Of a stretch of 64,000 nucleotides of DNA, positions 44,526-55,819 are shown piece after piece. Each line of letters begins with the position of its first letter. Position 1 is the first letter of the stretch. This DNA is from Bordetella parapertussis. GTDB lineage: Bacteria; Pseudomonadota; Gammaproteobacteria; Burkholderiales; SG8-41. The position numbers were made by a program, and so were the translations under genes. The DNA lies in assembly GCA_945906815.1 (NCBI GenBank), contig CAMDRT010000001.1, positions 1 through 64,000 on the forward strand. The letters are read 5' to 3'. Below the pieces are notes generated by a model. The model did not search any database and was not told the origin of the DNA. It saw only the letters and a list, made by a program, of their open reading frames with translations.

Positions 44526-45805
44526 GTAGCGCGGGCGAGCAGATTCGCGCGGTGCGCGGCATGAACGATGTGCTGCCGGATGACGCCTGGCTGTGGCAAT
44601 ACGTGGAGGACACGGTACGCGACGTATTCCGCCAGTACGGCTATCGCAACATCCGCACGCCGATCGTCGAATCCACCAGTCTGTTTGTGCGCGGCGTAGG
44701 CGCAGTCACCGATATCGTCGAAAAGGAAATGTATTCGTTCGAGGATGCCATGAACGGCGATAAATTGTCGCTGCGCCCCGAAGGCACTGCGCCCACGGTG
44801 CGCGCGGCTTTGCAACACAACCTGCTCTACCAGGGCCCGCAGCGGCTGTGGTACAGCGGGCCGTTGTTTCGCCACGAGCGTCCGCAGAAAGGCCGCCACC
44901 GTCAGTACCATACCTTCGGCGTGGAAGCGTTGGGCTTTCCCGGACCAGACATCGACATCGAAATGCTGGTGCTGGCGCGCCGCTTGTGGCAACGCCTCGG
45001 CCTTGAGCACGTCGAACTGCAAATTAATAGCATAGGCAGCAACGACGAGCGCCGCATGTTTCGCGGCAAGCTGGTTGACTATTTCGAGCAGCATCGCGCA
45101 GTGCTCGACGAGGATTCGCAACGTCGGCTGTTGACCAATCCCTTGCGCATTCTCGATTCAAAAAATCCGGCGCTGCAAAGTGTGATCGACGCCGCTCCGC
45201 AGTTGATGGCGCATTTGGGCGAGGCATCGCGTGCAAATTTCGATGCGGTACTCGCAGGACTGGAGGCGGCAGGTATTCCGTATGTGATCAATCCGCGGCT
45301 GGTACGTGGCCTGGATTATTACAATCTCACGGTGTTTGAATGGGTGAGCAGTGCTCTCGGCGCGCAAAGCGCGGTGTGTTCCGGCGGACGCTACGATGGT
45401 TTGTTTGAACAACTCGGCGGCAAAGCCACAGCGGGTTGCGGTTTTGGCATCGGTATCGAGCGCCTGCTGCTGTTACTGGAAGCGCGGGCCGCTACACTAC
45501 CGAAAGGGGCGCCGGACGTGTGGCTGGTGCATCAGGGCGCGGCCGCCGGCGCGTTCGCGCCGCTGGTGGCTGAACGATTACGCGACGCCGGCTTGAGTGT
45601 GGTGCTGCATTGCGGGGGCGGCGGTTCCAGCAGTTTTAAGGCGCAGATGAAAAGAGCTGATGCTGGTGGTGCGCGATTCGCGGTTATCATCGGCGACAGC
45701 GAAGCTGCGGCGGACACACTGACCGTGAAAGCGCTGCGGCACACTGCGGAGCAACGCACGGTGGCATTGGAAGAAGCCATCGTTATGATAAAAAATGGAA
45801 CATAA
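44522..45805 (+). CDS. hisS: Histidyl-tRNA synthetase
   Basis: 427 residues, class II synthetase. Motif 2 is [23 protein letters not shown], preceded by [17 protein letters not shown]. The histidine-specific motifs are [13 protein letters not shown] and [15 protein letters not shown], and motif 3 is [12 protein letters not shown]. The C-terminal anticodon-binding domain contains [27 protein letters not shown]. It charges tRNA-His. It is translationally coupled to ispG and followed by yfgM after three bases. Confidence 0.97.
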   Translation: MSSAGEQIRAVRGMNDVLPDDAWLWQYVEDTVRDVFRQYGYRNIRTPIVESTSLFVRGVGAVTDIVEKEMYSFEDAMNGDKLSLRPEGTAPTVRAALQHNLLYQGPQRLWYSGPLFRHERPQKGRHRQYHTFGVEALGFPGPDIDIEMLVLARRLWQRLGLEHVELQINSIGSNDERRMFRGKLVDYFEQHRAVLDEDSQRRLLTNPLRILDSKNPALQSVIDAAPQLMAHLGEASRANFDAVLAGLEAAGIPYVINPRLVRGLDYYNLTVFEWVSSALGAQSAVCSGGRYDGLFEQLGGKATAGCGFGIGIERLLLLLEARAATLPKGAPDVWLVHQGAAAGAFAPLVAERLRDAGLSVVLHCGGGGSSSFKAQMKRADAGGARFAVIIGDSEAAADTLTVKALRHTAEQRTVALEEAIVMIKNGT

Positions 45806-45808
45806 TCA

Positions 45809-46447
45809 ATGGCTTATGATTTAGAAGAACAAGAGCAGATAGCGGTCATCAAGGATTGGTGGCGCAAGTACGGCAACCTGGTGACGACTGCTGTACTCGC
45901 GTTGGTGGTGGGGATCGCAGGGATACAGGGGTGGCGTTATTACCGTGCGCAGTCGTCGTCGTCGGCAGCCATACTCTACAGCCAACTAGACACCGCTGAA
46001 AAAGGTAGCGAGGCGAAAAAAGTTCAAGACATCGCTGCCACGCTTGCCACCACGCATGCAGGCACGCCCTATGCCGTCATGGCCGCACTGCGCGCCGCGA
46101 AGTCTCTGGCCAGTGCCAACGATCTGGCGAACGCCAGGCAACGCTTGCAATGGGCGCTCGACAATGCCAAAGACGATGAAATGCGCGATATCGCGCGGCT
46201 GCGTCTGGCTGGGGTGTTGCTGGATGAAAAAAAGCACGATGAGGCGTTGAAACTGCTCGACGCCAAACATTCCGCAGCGATTGACGGTTTGTATGCCGAT
46301 CTGCGGGGCGACATACTCGCCGAGCAAGATAAACGCGCCGAAGCGCGCGCGGCGTATCAGATTGCGTTGGAAAAAAGCGAGCCGCGCGGCTCGTACCGGC
46401 AATTGGTGCAAATCAAGTTGGATGCGTTAGGCGAGGCGCAAAAGTGA
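45809..46447 (+). CDS. yfgM: YfgM-like TPR membrane protein
   Basis: 212 residues. A short cytoplasmic head (YDLEEQEQIAVIKDWWRKYG) is followed by one membrane helix (LVTTAVLALVVGIAGIQGW) and a periplasmic TPR_21-type domain (AVMAALRAAKSLASANDLANARQRLQWALDN). In E. coli YfgM associates with the SecYEG translocon and PpiD. It sits between hisS and bamB, as is usual. The stop overlaps the bamB start. Confidence 0.9.
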   Translation: MAYDLEEQEQIAVIKDWWRKYGNLVTTAVLALVVGIAGIQGWRYYRAQSSSSAAILYSQLDTAEKGSEAKKVQDIAATLATTHAGTPYAVMAALRAAKSLASANDLANARQRLQWALDNAKDDEMRDIARLRLAGVLLDEKKHDEALKLLDAKHSAAIDGLYADLRGDILAEQDKRAEARAAYQIALEKSEPRGSYRQLVQIKLDALGEAQK

Positions 46448-47619
46448 TGCAGGCCGCGTGGGCGACTAAGATGGTTGCGGCCGCTGTGTTGTTTAGCGCT
46501 GTGAGCGGTTGCGACACCCTTAAAAGCACCTACGACAGTTGGTTTGGCGCGCCCGCGCCTTCGGCTAAGCCCGCTGCACTGACGCCAATCAGCGCGCAAG
46601 CCAACGTGCGTATCGTGTGGCAGGGTGCGGCCGGCCCGGCGGGCAAGACGGTGTTGTTCCCGATGGTGACTGGCAACACCGTGTGGGTGGCGTCCGCCAA
46701 TGGCCACCTATCAGGCTTTAATGCTGCCAACGGTTCCAGTGTGGGACGCTTTGACATCAAGCAGGCTATAGCTAGCGGTGTCGCGGCCAATGCCACACTG
46801 CTTGCAGTGGGTACAGCGCGCGGCGAGTTGATGGCGTTTGAGTGGTCTGGCAAACTGTTGTGGAAGGTGCAGGTGCCAGGTGAGATGCTGGCGCCGCCGC
46901 TGATTGATGGCGGGCTGGTGATGGTGCGGGTGGGTGATGGCGCGATCCACGCCTACGAGGCGGTCAGCGGCAAACGCCGCTGGGCCTATCAACGATCCGC
47001 GCCGACGCTGTCGGTGCGTAGTCATGCGGGCGTAGTGGCAAGCCGCGGTTCACTCTATGCCGGATTTCCGGGCGGAAGATTAATCGCGCTATCGATAGCG
47101 AATGGCGCCGTTAGCTGGGACAGCGTGGTAGCGCTGCCCAAAGGCACTACCGAACTGGAGCGGGTGGCGGATATAACCAGCCCGCCGGTGGTGGATGACA
47201 GCCGTGCTTGTGCTGCGGCATATCAGGGCCGCACCGCGTGTTTTGACGCTTCCCGTGGCACCGGTATTTGGGCGCGTGACATCTCGAGCTTTAGCGGGTT
47301 GGGTGCGGACTTTCGCAACGTTTACGTCACCGACGACAAAAATGCAGTCAGCGCACTCGACAAAAGCAGCGGCGGCGGCTTGTGGAAACAAGACAAGCTT
47401 TTTGGCCGTGGCTTGACGCGGCCACTGGCTTTTGGGCGTTATGTCATCGTCGGCGACTATCAGGGTTTCGTGCATTTGCTGTCGCGCGACAATGGCGCGT
47501 TTGTGGGGCGTATCGCGACCGATGGCAGCGCCATCGCGGCTGCGCCGGTAGCGCTAGACCTGACGTCCTTTATGGTGCAAACCCGCAACGGCGGTGTCTA
47601 CGCCATCACGGCTGACTAG
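46447..47619 (+). CDS. bamB: Outer-membrane protein assembly factor BamB (beta-propeller lipoprotein)
   Basis: About 390 residues from the ATG at 46447 (TGATG overlap with yfgM); a GTG three bases earlier is possible. The signal peptide ends in lipobox AVSGC. PQQ-like beta-propeller blades recur ([64 protein letters not shown]). BamB is an accessory of the BAM complex that inserts outer-membrane beta-barrels. The gene lies directly before der. Confidence 0.94.
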   Translation: MQAAWATKMVAAAVLFSAVSGCDTLKSTYDSWFGAPAPSAKPAALTPISAQANVRIVWQGAAGPAGKTVLFPMVTGNTVWVASANGHLSGFNAANGSSVGRFDIKQAIASGVAANATLLAVGTARGELMAFEWSGKLLWKVQVPGEMLAPPLIDGGLVMVRVGDGAIHAYEAVSGKRRWAYQRSAPTLSVRSHAGVVASRGSLYAGFPGGRLIALSIANGAVSWDSVVALPKGTTELERVADITSPPVVDDSRACAAAYQGRTACFDASRGTGIWARDISSFSGLGADFRNVYVTDDKNAVSALDKSSGGGLWKQDKLFGRGLTRPLAFGRYVIVGDYQGFVHLLSRDNGAFVGRIATDGSAIAAAPVALDLTSFMVQTRNGGVYAITAD

Positions 47620-47636
47620 CCAGATCGACGCCTCGC

Positions 47637-49010
47637 GTGAAACCCACCGTCGTTATTGTTGGTCGCCCCAATGTCGGAAAATCAACGTTATTTAACCGCC
47701 TGACGCGCACCCGTGACGCCATCGTCGCGGATGTGCCCGGCCTCACGCGAGACCGCCATTACGGTGAAGGCCGCGTCGGGCAAAAACCCTATTTGGTGGT
47801 GGATACCGGCGGTCTGGAGCCGACGGACGCGATGGGCGTTTACCGCGAAATGGCGCGCCAAACACGGCAGGCGGTGGACGAAGCCGACAGCGTGTTATTT
47901 GTGGTGGATGGCCGCAACGGGGTGGCGCCGCAGGATATTTCCATCGCCACGGAACTGCGCAAAACCGGTCGGCGGGTGTGGCTGGTGGTCAACAAATCCG
48001 AAGGCCGCGCGCATGGCGCGGCAACCGCGGAATTTCACGAACTCGGCCTCGGCGATCCGCTGCCGATTTCAGCGGCACACGGCGAAAATGTCTCCGATCT
48101 GATGGACATCGTGCTGGCGGATTATCCGCATGCCGCGAAAGATGCCGATGACAACGAAAAACGCCCGCGTATCGCCATTGTTGGCCGTCCCAACGTCGGT
48201 AAATCCACGCTGGTGAATGCGCTGCTGGGTGAGCAGCGGGTAGTGGTTTTCGATGAGCCGGGTACTACTCGCGATTCGGTCTACGTCGATTTTGAGCGCG
48301 ATGGGAAACGCTATACGCTAATCGACACCGCCGGTGTTCGGCGCAAGGGGCGAGTCACAGAGGCGATAGAAAAATTTAGTGTAATCAAAACGTTACAATC
48401 CATATCGGATGCTAACGTGGCAGTGCTGGTGCTTGATGCGCAACAGGAAATAGCGGATCAGGACGCACACATTGCCGGTTTTATACTGGAAGCTGGACGC
48501 GCCTTGGTGGTGGCGGTCAACAAGTGGGACGGTCTTCCTGAATATGAGCGCGAGCAGATTAAACTGCACTTGCTGCGCAAGCTGGATTTCTTGAGCTTCG
48601 CCAAACTGCATTTCATTTCCGCGCTCAAGGGGGAAGGGGTGGGCAGCGTGCTGAAATCGGTGGATGGGGCATTTGAGGCCGCGATGGCCAAGCTGTCCAC
48701 GCCGCGATTGACGCGAGCCCTGATCGCTGCTGTGGCGAAACAGGAACCACCGCGCAAGGGCATGAACCGCCCCAAATTGCGCTACGCCCACCAGGGTGGA
48801 TCCAACCCGCCGCGTATTATCATTCATGGCAACGCCCTCGATCATATCCCCGACAGCTACCAGCGCTATCTGGAACACTATTTTCGCGATATGTTCAAAC
48901 TACAGGGTACGCCGCTCAAGGTTGAGTTCAAATCCGCGCGCAATCCCTTTGAACGCAAGCGGCGGCCCAACGCGAACTGGGCCGGTGGCGGGGCCAATGA
49001 CAGGTCGTAA
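47637..49010 (+). CDS. der: Ribosome-biogenesis GTPase Der (EngA)
   Basis: 457 residues from a GTG at 47637. Two GTPase domains are visible: [14 protein letters not shown] near residue 8 with DTGG and NKSEG, and [15 protein letters not shown] near residue 182 with DTAGVRRKG and NKWDG. A C-terminal KH-like domain contains [21 protein letters not shown]-type sequence (with KGMNRPKL) and the end [11 protein letters not shown]. It is essential for 50S ribosome assembly. Confidence 0.97.
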   Translation: MKPTVVIVGRPNVGKSTLFNRLTRTRDAIVADVPGLTRDRHYGEGRVGQKPYLVVDTGGLEPTDAMGVYREMARQTRQAVDEADSVLFVVDGRNGVAPQDISIATELRKTGRRVWLVVNKSEGRAHGAATAEFHELGLGDPLPISAAHGENVSDLMDIVLADYPHAAKDADDNEKRPRIAIVGRPNVGKSTLVNALLGEQRVVVFDEPGTTRDSVYVDFERDGKRYTLIDTAGVRRKGRVTEAIEKFSVIKTLQSISDANVAVLVLDAQQEIADQDAHIAGFILEAGRALVVAVNKWDGLPEYEREQIKLHLLRKLDFLSFAKLHFISALKGEGVGSVLKSVDGAFEAAMAKLSTPRLTRALIAAVAKQEPPRKGMNRPKLRYAHQGGSNPPRIIIHGNALDHIPDSYQRYLEHYFRDMFKLQGTPLKVEFKSARNPFERKRRPNANWAGGGANDRS

Positions 49011-49077
49011 CTCACTGGCGCAAAATGGTTTTTTGCAGTAGAGTAGGGCCGAATAACTACAAAATGCGGGGGGCATC

Positions 49078-49314
49078 ATGAGCAATAAGGGCCAGTTTTT
49101 ACAAGACCCGTTCCTGAATCAGCTGCGCAAGGAACATATCCCGGTGTCAGTTTATTTGGTCAATGGCATCAAGCTGCAGGGCCAAGTGGAGTCGTTCGAT
49201 CAGTATGTGGTGCTGCTCAAGAATACCGTTACGCAAATGGTTTACAAGCATGCCATTTCCACTGTCGTTCCCGCACGCGCAGTGACGATTCCTATTGATG
49301 ACGCCGGCGACTAA
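49078..49314 (+). CDS. hfq: RNA chaperone Hfq
   Basis: 78 residues. [25 protein letters not shown] contains the Sm1 motif and proximal-face residues, and [14 protein letters not shown] is the Sm2 motif. It forms a hexamer that helps small RNAs pair with mRNAs. A GGGGGGC run lies before the ATG. The C-terminal tail is short (about 10 residues after the core), as in many betaproteobacteria. It lies between der and hflX. Confidence 0.97.
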   Translation: MSNKGQFLQDPFLNQLRKEHIPVSVYLVNGIKLQGQVESFDQYVVLLKNTVTQMVYKHAISTVVPARAVTIPIDDAGD

Positions 49315-49355
49315 GCATTTGAAGTGGTTCCCACTGCCGTTATTTGCACCCGCGG

Positions 49356-50537
49356 ATGTTTGAACGCGCAGGCGGCGCCAGCCGTAGCATAGATGCGGTG
49401 TTGGTCGCTCTCGATTTTGGCGACGACGATTATGCGGAGAGTCTCGCCGAATGCCAGTTGCTGGTTTCCAGTGCAGGTGTAACCACCAAAGAAATTATAC
49501 GCGGCAAGCGTGAACGGCCTGATTCGGCCTTCTATGCAGGCAAGGGCAAGGTTGATCAGATTGCTGACGCCGTTGCCGAGACCCAGGCGCAACTGGTGGT
49601 ATTCAATCACGAATTATCGCCTGTTCAGGAGCGTAATCTGAGCCTGCGGTTGCAGTGCCGGGTGCTGGACCGCACCAGTCTGATTCTCGATATTTTCGCG
49701 CAGCGCGCGCGTAGCTTCGAGGGCAAGTTACAGGTAGAGCTGGCGCAACTGGATCATCTGGCGACGCGCCTGGTGCGTGGCTGGACGCACCTAGAGCGGC
49801 AAAAAGGCGGCATCGGCATGCGTGGTCCCGGTGAAACACAGTTGGAAACCGACCGCCGCTTGCTCGGCAAACGCGTGAAAGTGCTGAAAGAAAAACTCGT
49901 GAAAGTGCAGGCGCAGCGCGCAGTGCAGCGCCGCTCGCGCAATCGGGCGCATGTGTTGTCGGTGTCGCTGGTGGGCTACACCAACGCGGGCAAATCCACT
50001 TTGTTCAACCGCTTGACCCGCGCGGACGTTTACGCCGCTGACCAGTTGTTCGCGACACTCGATACCACCACGCGCAAGGTTCACACCGGATCGGCGCACG
50101 CCGGCGCTACCGTGGCTGGCGTGGTGCTGTCCGATACGGTGGGGTTCATCCGCCGCCTGCCGCACATGCTGGTGGCGGCGTTTCGCGCTACCTTGGAGGA
50201 AACCGTGCATGCCGACATGCTGCTGCATGTGGTCGATGCCAGCAGCGCCGATCGCGATGCGCAAATTGAGGCTGTCAACCTGGTTTTGAAGGAAATTGGT
50301 GCTGAGGCTATTCCCCAGGTGCTGGTCTACAACAAGATTGATCTCACTGCTTTCCCACCTCAGGTTGAAGTGAACGAATATGGTAAGATTGCGCGGGTCT
50401 GGATCAGCGCTGAAACTGGGCAAGGTCTTGATGCATTACGGCAGGTGCTGGGGCAGATCGCCACAGACGCATTTGAGGCAAGTGAAGTGAGCGTCGCGGT
50501 GACAAGTGCGGATGGTAACCGCGTCGCCGCGGCCTGA
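49356..50537 (+). CDS. hflX: GTPase HflX (ribosome-associated)
   Basis: About 393 residues from an ATG at 49356; a TTG at 49344 is also in frame. The HflX-specific N-terminal domain includes KPDSAFYAGKGK-like sequence (RPDSAFYAGKGKVDQI) and FNHELSPVQERNL, then GGIGMRGPGETQLETDRR. The GTPase domain has [24 protein letters not shown] and NKID. It splits stalled or hibernating ribosomes. It is followed by hflK and hflC. Confidence 0.95.
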   Translation: MFERAGGASRSIDAVLVALDFGDDDYAESLAECQLLVSSAGVTTKEIIRGKRERPDSAFYAGKGKVDQIADAVAETQAQLVVFNHELSPVQERNLSLRLQCRVLDRTSLILDIFAQRARSFEGKLQVELAQLDHLATRLVRGWTHLERQKGGIGMRGPGETQLETDRRLLGKRVKVLKEKLVKVQAQRAVQRRSRNRAHVLSVSLVGYTNAGKSTLFNRLTRADVYAADQLFATLDTTTRKVHTGSAHAGATVAGVVLSDTVGFIRRLPHMLVAAFRATLEETVHADMLLHVVDASSADRDAQIEAVNLVLKEIGAEAIPQVLVYNKIDLTAFPPQVEVNEYGKIARVWISAETGQGLDALRQVLGQIATDAFEASEVSVAVTSADGNRVAAA

Positions 50538-50619
50538 TCTTGACTTGATAACCGCAAGCTCCGCATCAAAGTAACGCATCACGCAACGCATCCCAACGCT
50601 ACTGTAACCCCTTCATCTT

Positions 50620-51900
50620 ATGGCAGGTCTTGTGCAATCTCTAAATGATTCGCTGCGTTTTTCCCTGCGTCAAGGTGCGGCGCGCATGCTCAATGCGCTG
50701 ATGTCGCTTAACGATCCGCAATGGGGTAAAAAACCCGGCGGCGGTAATCAGGGTCCGCCAGACCTGGATGAAGTGTGGCGTAATTTTCAGAAAAAATTCG
50801 ACGGACTGTTTGGTAAACGCGGTGGCGGGGGCGGACGGCGGGGCAACGACTCCGGTGCGCCCATCGGGCCGAAACAACTGGGCGGCGGTGCGATTGTGCT
50901 GGCAGCGCTGATCGTCGGCATCTGGCTGGCGAGTGGTTTTTACATCGTCAATGAAGGCCAGAATGGCGTGGTGTTGCGCCTGGGTAAGTATGCCGAAATT
51001 ACCGGGCCGGGATTGCGCTGGCACATGCCGTATCCGGTGGAATCGCGGCAAGTGGTCAACGTGTCGCAGGTGCGCAGCGTCGAAGTGGGCTACCGCAACA
51101 ACGTCAAGAGCAAGGTGCTTAAGGAATCGTTGATGTTGACCGACGACGAAAACATCATCGATGTGCAGTTCGCGGTGCAATACGATTTGAAGAGCGCAAA
51201 GGACTACCTGTTTGAGAATCGTTCGCCGGACGATTCCGTGCTGCAGGCTGCAGAAACTGCCATTCGCGAAGTGGTGGGCAAGAGCAGCATGGATTACGTA
51301 GTGCAGCAGGGCCGCGCCGATGTGCAGGACAAGGTGCACAAACTGATGCAGACGATACTGGATCGCTACAAGACGGGGATCAACATCCAGAAGGTCAACA
51401 TGCAAAATGCGCAGCCGCCCGAAAAAGTGCAGGCCGCGTTCGATGATGCGGTGAAGGCCGGACAGGATCGCGAGCGCCAGAAAAACGAAGGCCAGGCCTA
51501 CGCCAACGACATACTGCCTAAAGCCAAAGGTATGGCGGCGCGTTTGCAGCAGGAGGCCGAGGGTCATCGCCAGCGCGTCGAACAGGAAGCCGTGGGTGAT
51601 GCTGAACGGTTTAATCAGGTGGTTGCCGAATACAAAAAAGCGCCGCAAGTCACGCGCGACCGGCTGTATCTCGACGCGATGCAGCAGATCATGACGAGTA
51701 CCACCAAGATCGTGATCGAAAAAGGCGGCAATAATCTGCTGTATCTGCCGCTCGATAAAATCATGCAAATGGGTGCTGCCGCAGAGCCGTCGGCTGCTGG
51801 CGCGGCGCCGGCGGCCCCGGCCGCGGCGCCGGCACCAGACGCCTCCACCGCGCGCAGCCGCGAAGCCTTTCGCTCGCGGGAACGGGAGCAACGCCAATGA
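50620..51900 (+). CDS. hflK: FtsH protease modulator HflK
   Basis: 426 residues. A glycine-rich N-terminal cytoplasmic region (WGKKPGGGNQGPPDLDEVWR and RGGGGGRRGN) leads to one membrane helix (AIVLAALIVGIWLASGFYIV). The SPFH domain follows (VNEGQNGVVLRLGKYAEITGPG), then a coiled coil and an alanine/proline-rich end. With HflC it forms a periplasmic cage around FtsH. The last bases overlap the hflC ATG. Confidence 0.95.
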   Translation: MAGLVQSLNDSLRFSLRQGAARMLNALMSLNDPQWGKKPGGGNQGPPDLDEVWRNFQKKFDGLFGKRGGGGGRRGNDSGAPIGPKQLGGGAIVLAALIVGIWLASGFYIVNEGQNGVVLRLGKYAEITGPGLRWHMPYPVESRQVVNVSQVRSVEVGYRNNVKSKVLKESLMLTDDENIIDVQFAVQYDLKSAKDYLFENRSPDDSVLQAAETAIREVVGKSSMDYVVQQGRADVQDKVHKLMQTILDRYKTGINIQKVNMQNAQPPEKVQAAFDDAVKAGQDRERQKNEGQAYANDILPKAKGMAARLQQEAEGHRQRVEQEAVGDAERFNQVVAEYKKAPQVTRDRLYLDAMQQIMTSTTKIVIEKGGNNLLYLPLDKIMQMGAAAEPSAAGAAPAAPAAAPAPDASTARSREAFRSREREQRQ

Positions 51901-52784
51901 AAAAGGGAATATCCGCGCTGCTCTACGCTCTGCTGGGCGTAGTGATCATCGTTTTCACGTCGATGTTTATTGTGGATCAGCGCCAGAATGCGATTGTGTT
52001 CCGGCTGGGTGAAGTGGTCAGCGTCAAGACCAAACCGGGCTTGTTTTTCAAGATTCCGTTGCTCGACAATGTGCGTTTTTTCGATGTGCGCATTCTGACC
52101 ATCGACACGCCGGAGCCGGCGCTGTTTCTGACCTCTGAAAAGAAAAACGTGCAGGTGGATCTGTTTATCAAGTGGCGCATTTCCGACGTGCGCCAGTATT
52201 ACGGCAGTATCGTGCAAAGTGGTGGTGGCGAGGCGCAGGCGCAGACGCGCTTGCTGCAAACCATCAATCAGGGGCTGCGCGATGAGTTCGGTCGCCGCAC
52301 AGTACATGATGTGGTGTCGGGCGAGCGCGACAAGATCATGGATTTGATGCGCAAAAAGGCCAGCGAAGACGCCGGCAACATCGGCGCCGAAGTGCTCGAC
52401 GTGCGCCTGAAGCGCGTTGACTTGCCCGAGGGTGTGACCGATTCGGTGTATCAGCGCATGGTGGCCGAACGCACCCGCGTGGCCAACGAACTGCGTTCCA
52501 CCGGTGCAGCTGAGTCCGAGAGAATACGTGCCGAAGCCGACAAAACGCGCGCTTTCATGATTGCCGATGCCTATCGCGAGGCGCAAAAAGTGAAGGGTGA
52601 GGGCGACGCCAAAGCGGCGGCAATTTATGCCAAGGCCTACCAGCAAAGCCCCGAATTTTATACGTTCTATCGTAGTCTGGATGCCTACAAAGCCAGCTTC
52701 AAGGGCAAGGGTGACGTGCTGGTGTTGGACCCCAATTCCGACTTTTTCAAGTATTTCAAATCCGGCGGACAGGCCGGCAAGTAG
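51897..52784 (+). CDS. hflC: FtsH protease modulator HflC
   Basis: 295 residues. An N-terminal membrane helix (ALLYALLGVVIIVFTSMFIV) is followed by the SPFH domain (DQRQNAIVFRLGEVVSVKTKPGL) and a coiled-coil region ending in QQSPEFYTFYRSLDAYKASF and VLVLDPNSDFFKYF, the HflC hallmark. It is translationally coupled to hflK by an ATGA overlap. Confidence 0.96.
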   Translation: MKKGISALLYALLGVVIIVFTSMFIVDQRQNAIVFRLGEVVSVKTKPGLFFKIPLLDNVRFFDVRILTIDTPEPALFLTSEKKNVQVDLFIKWRISDVRQYYGSIVQSGGGEAQAQTRLLQTINQGLRDEFGRRTVHDVVSGERDKIMDLMRKKASEDAGNIGAEVLDVRLKRVDLPEGVTDSVYQRMVAERTRVANELRSTGAAESERIRAEADKTRAFMIADAYREAQKVKGEGDAKAAAIYAKAYQQSPEFYTFYRSLDAYKASFKGKGDVLVLDPNSDFFKYFKSGGQAGK

Positions 52785-52835
52785 CGCCACCGCGGTTCGT
52801 GGTGTGACGCGGTCCCATCGCCCTTCGCTGCCGAC

Positions 52836-53036
52836 ATGAGCCAACAACTGCTGCTAACCGCGGTTGCCCTGATGCTGGTATTCGAGGGCATCCTGCCGTT
52901 TCTGGCTCCGGGAATGTGGCGAGAAACGTTTCGCCGTCTCACCGAGTTGAGTGATGGACAAATCCGCTTCATCGGTCTGACATCGATGCTGATCGGATTA
53001 ATCCTACTATTGGTTGCCAAAAAGTGGCCGTTGTAA
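52836..53036 (+). CDS. DUF2065 small inner-membrane protein
   Basis: 66 residues with two hydrophobic helices (LLLTAVALMLVFEGILPFLAPGMW and IGLTSMLIGLILLLVA) joined by RETFRRLTELSDGQIRF. This matches the DUF2065 family always found after hflC in many Proteobacteria. Function is unknown. Its position suggests a membrane accessory of the HflKC/FtsH complex. The TAA overlaps the hisZ ATG (TAATG). Confidence 0.85.
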   Translation: MSQQLLLTAVALMLVFEGILPFLAPGMWRETFRRLTELSDGQIRFIGLTSMLIGLILLLVAKKWPL

Positions 53037-54196
53037 TGCGCACCTGGCTGTTGCCCGAATACGTCGAAGATATACTGCCCGCCGAGGCCGCGCGCATTGA
53101 GCGCCTGCGCCGGACGATTCTGGATTTGTTCGCGGTGCATGGCTATCAACTGGTGATGCCGCCGCTGCTCGAATACGTAGACTCTTTGCTCACCGGCACC
53201 GGGCACGATCTAGATTTGTGCACCTTCAAGCTGGTCGACCAATTATCCGGGCGCATGCTCGGCGTGCGCGCCGACATCACACCGCAAGTCGCTCGCATCG
53301 ATGCGCATCTGTTGAATCGCAAGGGCGTCACGCGCCTGTGTTACGCGGGCAGTGTGTTGCATACCTTGCCATCGGACCTGAATCGTACGCGCGAGCCGCT
53401 GCAAATCGGTGCCGAGATTTACGGCCATCGCGGCGTCGAAAGCGACATTGAAGTCGAGCGTCTACTGTTGCAGGCGCTGGCGGCGTCGGGCATAGTGCAA
53501 GCGCATCTCGATTTGGGCCACGTGGCGATATTCCGCGCACTGGTGCGGCGCGCGAAGATCGCTGCCGCACAGGAATCGGAGTTGTTTCGTGCCATGCAGT
53601 TAAAGGACGTGCCGGCGTTGCGCACGTTGACCCGCAAGCTCCCTCGCATCACAGGTGAGGCGCTGGTGGCGCTGGCGGATTTGTATGGCGGGCGCGAAGT
53701 GCTCGCCGCCGCGAACAAGCGCTTGCCGGATTATCCTGAAATTCGTGGTGCGCTGCGTGATTTGCGGCGTTTGTCGGATGCGCTGAGTGATGCGGCGGAC
53801 ATACGTTTCGATCTGGCGGAATTGCGCGGCTATCATTATCACAGCGGCGTGGTGTTCGCGGCGTATGCGCAAGGCTGGAGCAATGCGCTTGCACGCGGTG
53901 GTCGCTACGACGAAGTGGGCAAGGCTTTTGGACGCGCGCGCGCGGCCACCGGCTTTAGCATGGATTTGCGCGAACTGGCGTCGGTGCGTCCCAATGGCGG
54001 TGCGAAGCCCGGCGTGCTGGCGCCGTACAAACCGAATGACGTAGTGCTGCAAAAGCGCATCGCGGCGCTGCGCGCAGGCGGGGAAATTGTCATTGTCGAT
54101 TTGCCTGGACACGCGGCAACGCGGGGTGAACTGGGATGTGACCGCAAGTTAGTGCCTAATGCGGGATCGTGGGCTGTAATCCAAAAAATATCATAA
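53036..54196 (+). CDS. hisZ: ATP phosphoribosyltransferase regulatory subunit
   Basis: 386 residues, a catalytically inactive histidyl-tRNA-synthetase-like protein. It has WLLPEYVEDILPAEAARIERLR, DLCTFKLVDQLSGRMLGVRADITPQVARIDAH and a GGRYDEVGKAFGRARAATGFSMDL segment, but lacks the anticodon-binding domain of HisS. It activates the short-form HisG in histidine biosynthesis. hisG itself is not in this window. The hflKC-DUF2065-hisZ-purA order is typical of betaproteobacteria. Confidence 0.94.
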   Translation: MRTWLLPEYVEDILPAEAARIERLRRTILDLFAVHGYQLVMPPLLEYVDSLLTGTGHDLDLCTFKLVDQLSGRMLGVRADITPQVARIDAHLLNRKGVTRLCYAGSVLHTLPSDLNRTREPLQIGAEIYGHRGVESDIEVERLLLQALAASGIVQAHLDLGHVAIFRALVRRAKIAAAQESELFRAMQLKDVPALRTLTRKLPRITGEALVALADLYGGREVLAAANKRLPDYPEIRGALRDLRRLSDALSDAADIRFDLAELRGYHYHSGVVFAAYAQGWSNALARGGRYDEVGKAFGRARAATGFSMDLRELASVRPNGGAKPGVLAPYKPNDVVLQKRIAALRAGGEIVIVDLPGHAATRGELGCDRKLVPNAGSWAVIQKIS

Positions 54197-54225
54197 GCAA
54201 TTGTTTTAAAATGATATTTTAATAA

Positions 54226-55539
<1,314 letters not shown>

Positions 55540-55686
55540 GAGAGTTGTGGGGTTGCGGGAAATTCCTGACGTGGCCGTCAGTCGTATACAGACACCGCGC
55601 GCTGCAAATGAAAAATGCGAACCGATACACATCGATTCGCATTCATCATTACTACGCTATACCGCTGTACAAACCTTTAACGCTAC

Positions 55687-55771
55687 TGGTGCCCAGGAAG
55701 GGACTCGAACCCCCACGGTATTACCCGCCAGCACCTGAAGCTGGTGCGTCTACCAATTCCGCCACCTGGGC
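55687..55771 (-). tRNA. tRNA-Leu (anticodon CAG)
   Basis: On the minus strand the acceptor stem is GCCCAGG/CCTGGGC. The anticodon arm CCAGC-TTCAGGT-GCTGG has anticodon CAG. A long variable arm typical of leucine tRNAs contains GGCGGGTAATACCGT, the T arm is GGGGGTTCGAGTCCC, and the 3' CCA is encoded. It is antisense to the flanking purA and rnr genes. Confidence 0.95.
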
Positions 55772-55819
55772 CTGTTACATGCAGGCGGCGAGTGTATCCG
55801 AATGCTCTGAATTGATCAA

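Noticed and set aside
50641-51897. 418-residue minus-strand frame opposite hflK
   Set aside because: Antisense to HflK, which is complete and in conserved gene order.
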